Shown in pieces: positions 56,057 to 64,000 of a stretch of DNA of 64,000 nt. Position 1 is the stretch's first letter. Every line of letters begins with the position of its first letter. A program made the position numbers and the translations under genes. This stretch comes from Limnoperna fortunei (taxonomy: Eukaryota > Mollusca > Bivalvia > Mytilida > Modiolidae). The DNA is taken from assembly GCA_944474755.1 (NCBI GenBank), contig OX104115.1, positions 32,561,080-32,625,079 of the forward strand, read 5' to 3'. The notes beneath the pieces are model-generated. The model was given only the letters and a program-made list of their open reading frames with translations, was not told the DNA's origin and made no database searches.

Positions 56057-56976
56057 CTGAAAACAAATGTTCGTAAAAGGTCTATGTGTAAGGGATTGTG
56101 GCATTATCGACATAAAACATAAAAGTGCTGCTAAAGAATATAGTGCAATGTTCAATGTAATGTTAAAATTGCGGGTAAAAAATAAGTAGAGTTCGTAGGG
56201 AAATATTGAATTAAGAATATTGATTAGGAATAGACAATAATCGATTGCCCAGAGCAAAACCGCAGCACGATTGTTTCATAGTTCGATTTTTTAATGCAGT
56301 ACATTATATGAAAAATTGTTGAAGGTCCATGACAAATATTTGGTAATGTATATAGGATCAATAGGGCAATACCTAAATAACAAAGTTGTCTATTGACTAA
56401 GGCCAATCATTGTTAACGTGTTCAAAAATTGTCCTTAACAACAGTACGCTTGCATGTCTTCAGATGTATAACAAACCAGTATAATTGTTTCTGTAATTTT
56501 TCACCGTGTTCGAATAGCTTTTCCTATATTTACGACATTCATAACTACAAAGAATTACATGCAGAAATATTGTTGAAAAATTTTTGAATTTTGCTAATTT
56601 TTTTTTCGTAATATTTGAAGTCATGCTACGTTAGTTTATTAATAATAGTAATGAAGAGTTTCATTAAAGTGTTTATGTGTTTCAAAGGACAGACATATTC
56701 TAAATTTCAATGAGTCACGAATTGGTTAGAAAAGATGATCACCCGTAATACTCTTAAGAACATGATAAACAAGTGAGCGCCTGAAGTATCAAAATTTGCA
56801 AAATTAACAAACCTGAGCGACAATGACAATAGAACTCGGAATGTTAATTTACGAATAACAGTTCAAACATGAGAGCCGGTAAAACTAAAATATAAAAACA
56901 TGGATATATATATATCTATCAAATGTTATACACTCTATGAAACAGAAACACTGACCGCATAATATATAGCTATTAC

Positions 56977-57124
56977 CTTATTGCGTAAATCCTATTGGTA
57001 TCCCCGGAATCATTGTGGGTATAGAGCACATCTGCATGTGCTCTGCTCGCACACAGACCAGAGGCCTCTCGTATTAAATTATTGGTGACTGTGGCAACCT
57101 GATGTGCGCTCTCAAATGTCACTG
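56977..57124 (-). CDS. Exon 2 of secreted beta-propeller protein
   Basis: Acceptor 'ctgtttaaag' and donor 'aag|gtaata' bound 148 bases, entry phase 1 and exit phase 2. It encodes residues 18-66: the mature N-terminus AVTFESAHQVATV, then EASGLCASRAHADVLYTHNDSGDTNRIYAI. A-S-G-[LI] and H-N-D-S-G-D are the opening blade blocks of the family. Confidence 0.88.
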
Positions 57125-57269
57125 CTTTAAACAGAAGAAATTGAAACTAAATGTGACTTATACAGGCCAGCACTATAACTATACAAAATTATCCAAACTT
57201 ATTAATAAAAATAGAAGGTAATAATAAAATACTAAAGACAAGACACGGTAAAAAAAAATTAATCAAAGT

Positions 57270-57345
57270 CCAACAAGCCATCAAACTCGGGAACTAATAG
57301 TAAACGTAATACAGCAGCTGTCCTAACTTAGTACAGGCATAACAT
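57270..57345 (+). repeat. Dispersed repeat fragment in intron 1
   Basis: 'gtccaacaagccatcaaac' and 'gctgtcctaacttagtacaggc' correspond to sequence near 33010-33110. Confidence 0.5.
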
Positions 57346-58166
57346 AGAAGAAATGTTGCGAATTTTAGTCTTTATAAAGTTAGAGTGACTTTAAAAGTAT
57401 TAGGTTGATTTTTTTTAAAATTTTGTTCTCAAATCCATGTGTACAAGAGACGCTGGTTTAACACAAAATATCAAACTTGAACCAGAAACATAAACACGAT
57501 AAAAAAGGAATACCCGAGTTTTTGTTGCATTGTACAGAGGTACAGTTGTCTCCCTTATCATAGTTCTTGTATGCCCATACTTTGTTATAATGATAAACAA
57601 ATGTTTTTTAAATTGACGGCATGTTTACTTTGCTGTTATATTGATTAAAGATTGTAAGACCTATACATTTTACACCTAATAATCTTCAATGAAACCGTTA
57701 GACAAATTAAACTTTAATTTCTGATTGAAAATTTCAAAATCGTTTCAATATTTGCATTAAGGTTATAAATTTGAAATTATTTGTTATAAGAATATGGAAT
57801 AAAATGTCCCATATAAACACGAGTATTTTATGAAATCTAAATATCATATAAATATTAAAAAGATGTTCGGTTTGCTGAACTATCAGTTAAAACCATCACT
57901 GCTGCAAAGATTGTTTTTAACATTATCACTATTGATTTTAAGCAGTTATTTATAATCAGAAGCATTCTAGTCATTAAAGGTCTCTGAAATTTTACATGTA
58001 GCTGTTTTGTGTTTTTGTATCTTGTTTCGAGTTATGTTTGAATATGTGTGGATCTGGATTTGTAATCATGCCATGTCTTTATTCCCTTGTTGTTCTTTGG
58101 GTTGTATTGCCGTTTGTTATAGTAGGTAAACATTAACTTTAGAAAAATGTATTTACTTTTACATAC

Positions 58167-58218
58167 CAGCATTGACATATGCAATAGAAAGCAGTCCACT
58201 TAACATCAAAAACGTCAT
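58167..58218 (-). CDS. Exon 1 of secreted beta-propeller protein: signal peptide
   Basis: ATG in context aagATGA, then MTFLMLSGLLSIAYVNA, a complete signal peptide with cleavage expected after VNA. Donor g|gtatgt follows. Exons 2-5 lie at 56977-57124, 55832-56056, 54902-55121 and 54000-54227, and all phases agree. The whole protein is a secreted, single-domain propeller of about 273 mature residues. Relatives are known mostly as uncharacterised secreted bacterial and invertebrate proteins. Activity unknown. Confidence 0.82.
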
Positions 58219-59755
58219 CTTCGGAGTACAGACTAGAACTGAATGTCTTATCTCGCCTTGATTCATTTATTTGTTCTTAATCGTCGCGTGACCTATCGAA
58301 CCCTGGTAAACTCGTATTTATCAGATATGAGAGATGAATAAATAGAACAGTTTTCAATGTTTCACACAAGGCAATAATACATTTCAATTAATACCTTTAT
58401 AATCAGAAACGCATGGCCTAAATTATTCATAAATTTTAATTAAAGATTTGAAACATGTGGTATGTTTATACTTTGCCATTTCCTTGTTGTGCCAGTTTCA
58501 CAACTTTGCAAGATCTTTCAAAAATGTTCCACTGTTAACACTTAATATACATACCTTACAACGAAATAATATTATATATTTACATATTGACACAATTTAG
58601 TAACCTGCTAGCGACACACATTTACAGCCGTTCTACATATGTCAAATTTGAATGACAGATAACAAGGCCAAGATTCACACAGCAAGTAGGTTGCTTTTGA
58701 ATTTGAAGTTGTATGGGTGCAAAGCAAGTCTTGACATCTTCGGTAAAAAAGATAGGAACTGTTATTTTAAATACGAAAAACAAGGCTTGATAATACAGTA
58801 ATTCTAAATGAGTTAATCTAGTACACTGATAAATCAAACATTGACTACTACCTATCTTATAATGTGGAATGTAATCTCTTTTAAACTTTTAAAATGTAAC
58901 AAACAATTTATCCCCGTTCAATCATTAGATGTTTCTAAATTCAGCAGTTTGAGTGAAAAACTAAAAAGAATTTTCTTAACATTGTTAGCTCATTGTCAGC
59001 ATGAACGTAAATTAAATTTTTATTTTTTTCACGCAAGAATTTTTTTTAATGAAAGACTGCTAAAGCTGTAAGGTTTAATTCAATAGCCCACAAATTTGAA
59101 CTACTTTGTCTGTAACTTCATTAAATGACTAGTCATCTTGTTCTTTTGTTTAATTTCTTGCAATCTGAGATGGCAGTAGGCGCATTTCCTTCTACACATA
59201 ATATATTTAAATGTGTGATTCTAAAAATCTCTGGGTAATTCATGGTGTATTCCATAACGGATTTTGACACATGACTGATAAGTGAACTATCACTTCGGGA
59301 TCCGGATGCAACTTTCATAGAATATAAACTTTATCCCTAAAATTTTGCCAGTTATACTTTTAAATCCTCTATATTGCCCATGTTCTGTAATGTTCGAACA
59401 TAGATGGATACTACTGCTTCCTTCACCGACAAATCTTTATAACTGTTGAACGAAACAACTCTGTGCAAGTAAAGAAGCAAACAATAAATTAAAAATAAAT
59501 AAAACGAAAAGTATTATTATTTCAGTTATTATAAGGCCAAATAAAACTTCTGAGGTAAACATTTCTTTACTTGTTGACTATATATTTACATGTATGATAA
59601 AGCAGAATAGAACATGTTGTAGCTTTGTATACATTTACTTTAAATTAAACCTTCCATTCCTCTTAGATATGAATTTTCAACCAATACATTTGTATGTTCA
59701 ATGGGTGCATCGTATAAAAGATGTGTACCTATTCAATATTTATACGGTCAAAGTA
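58219..59755. other. Intergenic between two genes
   Basis: Contains the promoter side of the minus-strand propeller gene. No coding frame is supported. Confidence 0.35.
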
Positions 59756-59905
59756 TCATGTATATATTATCAGGTGTCGCTTATTTTTAGAATCGAATAA
59801 TACTGTATAATAAATAGGCAAGTTAACTAAACGTTTATTTAATCTATTTACGTAACTATCAGACGAGACGATTGTATTGTTAAGGAGTAATACAAAATAA
59901 TATTG

Positions 59906-60365
59906 ATGGCGGAATGTAAAGAACAGATTATTTATGGTGTCAACAATGTCTCTAATTTCAACAGAGATGTCGTTTAAGCTTTTATGAATCAAGACAAAGC
60001 AGCCTTATTCCAGTTACGTGAGCCATTTCCATAAACAGATTATGATGTTTTCATCTGCATCAGCAAGTCCAATGAACCTTTTATTTTATGCGCAGCAATC
60101 GAGATTTATCGGAAGATCCATTCACGAAAACCGTTCTACTGGTTTCTACAATGCTGGTGGTAATCGACAAATAGGACGAACATTTATACACGATTCATTT
60201 GAAATTCCCTTTATTTAAACATGACGTTGAAACTTCTCATGCTATCGATATAGACTTTTAGTGTGCGGTTTAGATGCTTTGCCGAAGGTGATTGGTATAA
60301 CTTTAAATGTTAGCGTAAGTATTGCAAAAGATTTCTGCCGGGAATTAGTTTTAAATACGCTTTAA
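59906..60365 (+). pseudogene. Decayed tandem copy of the 61.2-kb gene
   Basis: Starts 'gatggcggaatgtaaagaaca', matching 'gatggctgaatgtcaagagcg' at 61215. It keeps 'tatggtgtcaacaatgtct', 'cgtgagccatttcc', then after a middle that is scrambled or replaced, 'agtgtgcggtttagatgctt', 'aaggtgattggtat' and 'gcaaaagatttctgccggga'. A stop after about 22 codons and the lost middle (the equivalent of about 200 bp) show it is dead. The homology starts upstream near 59770, so the duplication includes 5' flank. Confidence 0.88.
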
Positions 60366-61215
60366 ATCGTAAATTCTTTTTTTCTAGTCACATAAGAAAA
60401 TATAAAATATAATTTATCTTGTTTGTATCGTTCATATAGTTTAGGGAAAGGTCTTTTATGCGAGTGATGAAAAAAGATTGACTAAATGTCGACTTAACGT
60501 CCTTCCCTCGGACATTCTCAGAAAAATATACAGTACTTGTTTTCTCTTAATTATTTCTTTGCTATATTTGTATTTGCGGTGGAGATGTTTATTAATTATG
60601 GTTACATCTGTAGGTTCTATATAGTGCATGTGAAGTTATCGTCTATTATTTGTTCAATACGTTCCCCATGACTTTGTTCGAAGTCATATACTACTGGTTT
60701 TGAACCGTTTCACGAGATTTTTTTTTACCAACTTTCCGGTTCTTTTGTTTCATAGTGTACACACTATTCATTTTCAATTTGTCTGAATTTGCTTATTAAG
60801 CAAATTCTTATAACATAACGTTTATTCAGACATATTTGAAAGCGCAGCATATTTTAATCCAACCTGTGATGTGGTACAAAGATAATAAAAAATACTGATT
60901 TCAGGTATAATATGAATAAAACACATATACGCTTCGTATAAATTCACTGTCAACATAAATGTATTGTTTTTGTTGGCGCAAATAAGACCAATCTATTTAA
61001 CTGTTCCAATGTATGCACCCGTATAATAGACATACTCAAGTATTTAAACTAAATACGTTATATTATCGTGCGTATAATATCAAGTGTCGCTTATTTTTAG
61101 AATCGACTAACACATTATTATTAATATGCGAGTTAAATAATCGTTAATTTAATCTATATACATTATAAACGAACGTGAATATTATATCTTTTTAGAGTTA
61201 TGAAACACAATAAAG

Positions 61216-61707
61216 ATGGCTGAATGTCAAGAGCGGATTATTCATGGTGTCAACAATGTCTGCACTTTCAACCGAGGTGTTGTCAAACCTTTCACGGATA
61301 ACGAAAGATCAGCTTTAGTACAGATACGTGAGCCTTTTCTAAAAACTGATAAGGATGTTTTTAATTGTATAAGTAAATTCAATGAAGTTTTCGTACAATG
61401 TGCAGAGAATTCCCTGGTGCACCAGTATTTAAAACATTTTGCAAAACCAGAGGAGATACCAGGCGTTTTAATGGTTTCTAAAATGCAATTGGTTATCGAC
61501 GCATCTGACGAAAAACTATATATGATTCATTGCAAACTTTCTTTATTTCAATATGTTAAGGATGACATTAAAACGTCTTACTTTATTGGCCATGTTAAAA
61601 ATTTGGCTGTAGTAGATTTTCAGTGTGCGGCTTTAGATGCTTCGCCAAAGGTGATCGGTATCATTTTAAATAATGGCGTTAGATTTGCAAAAGATTTCTG
61701 CCGATAA
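61216..61707 (+). CDS. Unrecognised 163-aa protein, probably truncated by a nonsense codon
   Basis: ATG opens MAECQERIIHGVNNVC and runs 163 codons to TAA (61705-61707). No signal peptide or membrane segment is seen. It is a mixed alpha/beta-looking soluble protein with MSKMQLVIDASDEKLYMIHC and TSYFIGHVKNLAVVDFQC. Directly after the TAA the same frame is open for 63 more codons to 61899. In the decayed copy upstream the corresponding codon is GAA, so the stop looks like a new nonsense mutation. An acceptor 'atatctttttag' (ending 61196) precedes the ATG, so a 5' UTR exon is likely. I do not recognise the family. Confidence 0.6.
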   Translation: MAECQERIIHGVNNVCTFNRGVVKPFTDNERSALVQIREPFLKTDKDVFNCISKFNEVFVQCAENSLVHQYLKHFAKPEEIPGVLMVSKMQLVIDASDEKLYMIHCKLSLFQYVKDDIKTSYFIGHVKNLAVVDFQCAALDASPKVIGIILNNGVRFAKDFCR

Positions 61708-61899
61708 TTGGTTAAATATACTTCAAACGGTGCATTTATAAATAATCAATTCGAGACAAACATAATAGCTTTGACCGAATTACAGGGCAAAACTCTATCA
61801 GACCAAAATAAGTCTTATTTGTATCAAGTTAGAAACATTTTCGAAAGAATTGACTTTACAAGGATTCTGTTCAGCGAAAGAGAGATAACTGTTTTCTGA
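61708..61899 (+). pseudogene. Continuation of the 61.2-kb reading frame after the stop
   Basis: 63 codons in the same frame as 61216-61707, beginning LVKYTSNGAF and ending REITVF before TGA. It has no ATG of its own at the start (TTG). The composition is similar to the upstream part. Probably the lost C-terminus of a 227-residue protein. Confidence 0.6.
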
Positions 61900-63170
61900 T
61901 AATTATGTTGATTTATCCGATTGTGATTAATTGGCTAATTTTGTAATTTTACAGTTTGCACTATAATGTATAATAAGTGTAGTTTCAATTTACACGCATA
62001 CCAAAATGTGCATCTTAGAGTGTATTCTAATAATAAATATGACCATTTTAAAGTTGTCCAATATTTATTTGCTGTGTAATATTCAATTGAATAGATATAA
62101 GTCTATGCAACTTAATTTTTTCTTAATATACATTACAACAAATAATATGCATAAGAAAATATTTTTCAGGTTGAAGATTAAATGAAAATACACTCAAATA
62201 TATGAAATGACGAATGTGATACATATCGATGCTTAAAAATTACAATTATCACACCATAGAAGTTATTGAAGTGAGAAAAAGTAGAGACTTTTCTTAAGTC
62301 TTTATTTTCTTCAAATTTAATTTTTGCGTATATTATTGTATAGAAATATTTACAATGAATTTATCAATGCTATGCTTGGAAAATTATCTTCTTAAATCAG
62401 TACATCAATTATTATTCCCGGCTTGTCACTAATGCGGATTTTTGAATGGTTGGTTACCTGTCGTAATAAATCTAATGCTTCCTGCTGCGTTGCTAACGTT
62501 GCAATGTGTATTGTATTGTTTCAGCGTTGCTTACGTATGTTCTAGAGTACCAATGTATGTTATTTCAAAACGGAAAGGAATATTTCCAATTCTGTCTTTT
62601 ATATATGTATATATAACACACATTAGACCACATAAATATCAATTGAATTGAAACTTGACGTAATTGTCTGTTGACGTTATTTTAACGTGATTTGTGACGT
62701 CAAAATACCGAAAGTAGAAAAACCAAGTAAAACAGAATACAAACTCATTAAGCCCGCTGTGTGAGGTACGTACCAAATGTACCATCAGTGACGAGGTAAA
62801 ATGGTCATTTCTGCATGAAAAACGTATAATTTGTGTGAGCAACTGTGATGACGCTGCACATTTAGCTTATTTCTGACGACAGAAGAACCTATTTTAAGTT
62901 ACCTGCGTTATAACCCGAGTGTATGGATATTTTTCCACCTGTAACTACTTCTGGACAGAAGTATTTTCAAATGGTAGAATTTCCATTCACCCGGGTAATA
63001 ACGTAGGTAACTGATAAAGTAAATCATAACATGTAGTTTGCATAAGAAGTAAATATTTTTAACATTTTCAAAGAGGTAAGAATAGCACAAAAATAAGCAA
63101 AGCAAAAAAATATGAAACATATTGATGCTTTCAATTGCACTGAATACATCGTAGTTATACAACTAGATGT
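61900..63170. other. Intergenic, no gene seen
   Basis: An AATAAA near 62031 could end the 61.2-kb transcript. The 84-codon minus frame at 62908-63162 is hydrophobic but unsupported. Confidence 0.35.
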
Positions 63171-63175
63171 TTGCT

Positions 63176-63360
63176 TGTTTATTTGGTGTTTAACGCCACT
63201 TTCAGAAATGTTATAGCTATATCATAGCGTCCAGGTTTTATTGAGCGAGTAAGCTGGAGTACCCTGGGATAAACTCGAATTTCGGTTGGAAAAACTGGCA
63301 ATCCATGTCCATTAAGATTTGAGTCTAGCACAGTGACTCTTTCCACAATCTCAGGGTTTT
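63176..63360 (-). repeat. SINE copy, head missing
   Basis: 'gtttaacgccactttcag', 'ctatatcatagcgtccagg', 'ggagtaccctgggat', 'aaactggcaatccatgtcc' follow the SINE from 3' end toward the head and stop before the A box. Confidence 0.8.
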
Positions 63361-63373
63361 CTAGAACGAATAA

Positions 63374-63405
63374 TCGTACCCTCGCTTTTTTTGGCGAGGG
63401 TACGA
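63374..63405. repeat. Perfect 12-bp hairpin
   Basis: TCGTACCCTCGC (63374-63385) and its exact reverse complement GCGAGGGTACGA (63394-63405) with a T-rich 8-nt loop. GC-rich in an AT-rich setting, probably part of a small repeat directly adjoining the SINE. Confidence 0.7.
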
Positions 63406-63409
63406 ATTT

Positions 63410-64000
63410 AGTCCCATTACTCGTAATGTAGCAGAGCGGGAGTGAATAATTCCCGGCACTTTGATGTCCAAAAGAAGTTGCATATACAATCAGACGTGGT
63501 CGATCTTCATGTCTTTTGACAGTGTCACCAATTTTTTTTATCGGTATCGTGTTTAAAATCGATCATTTTTTATACTTGATGATAGTTATTGCCGTTTTTA
63601 ATAAGCCGCTGTTCGTTGTGTGTTAATTGACATTCGTGTCTCTTTTTGATAACGTTTACTACATAAAAAATATTGAGAAACCCAAAACTGAAATGCGTGT
63701 TGCACCTGCAGTAATACATATGTAAATTACTTGATTCCTACTAATGAATGGCTGTTATAGTATGCAAATTAGCACGTTTACAATAAAATTAGGTCGCATT
63801 ATCCATATACGGAAAAATGATCAACATAGTATTTTCCACGTGTATCTTCAAAGACGAAAAAAGAAATTTCTTCAATAAAGATCGTTTCCCGTTAGTTTCA
63901 CAATGTCTAAAGCTTTAATAACGTACAGAAGATGACTATTATGTTTGAATTTCGTATAAATAGACCGAAATTATAATTTTTTATTTGCTACATTACAAGC
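63410..64000. other. Intergenic, no gene seen
   Basis: AT-rich to the window end, with no supported feature. Confidence 0.35.

Noticed and set aside
1..64000. Standalone tRNA genes, rRNA, CRISPR arrays, prokaryotic operons
   Set aside because: The only A/B-box pairs seen are inside SINE copies. Nothing resembles rRNA, regularly spaced CRISPR repeats or bacterial gene layout.

Overview
This is animal nuclear DNA, AT-rich and mostly non-coding, full of retroelement remnants, with intron-containing genes. The gene content, a tRNA-derived SINE with a conserved central domain, and a hammerhead-ribozyme repeat with a CGCGCGTCTGGCGTA tail suggest a bivalve mollusc, most likely a mussel (Mytilus-like). 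The species cannot be fixed from sequence alone.

Layout. 1-12.9 kb is repeat territory: a SINE fragment, a 48-bp-arm hairpin, a MITE with terminal inverted repeats, a decayed CR1/L2-type LINE on the minus strand (about 4.4-7.8 kb) whose first ORF carries a 2A-like motif, microsatellites, a LINE ORF1-like remnant, and a pair of direct repeats (11.9-12.8 kb) that includes a hammerhead ribozyme core. 15-37 kb holds four paralogous class A amine-receptor-like GPCR genes with intronless coding regions (15.2 kb +, 23.3 kb -, 29.0 kb -, 36.0 kb +), separated by SINEs, a pogo/Tigger-like element and Penelope-like reverse transcriptase remnants (20.4 and 30.2-31.5 kb). 41.4-42.4 kb is a cluster of inverted and tandem repeats rich in TCGCGA. 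44.1-50.4 kb is a split gene for a small secreted cysteine-rich protein with two possible last exons. 54.0-58.2 kb is a five-exon minus-strand gene for a secreted beta-propeller-type protein, reconstructed in full (290 aa). 59.9-61.9 kb contains two tandem copies of an unrecognised gene: one is a clear relic, and the other is interrupted by one stop codon at a position where the relic still has a sense codon.

How the genes relate. The four receptors share TM motifs (D3.32, E5.46, WAPY, a DRL/DRF variant of DRY) and look like a local expansion of one ancestor; the two minus-strand copies also share an N7.49 to D change. Each has a possible splice acceptor just before its ATG, so intronless coding with a 5' UTR exon is plausible. 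The two secreted-protein genes and the 60-kb pair have no visible functional link to the receptors. Exon boundaries were set by eye from splice consensus and reading phase; no transcript data were available.
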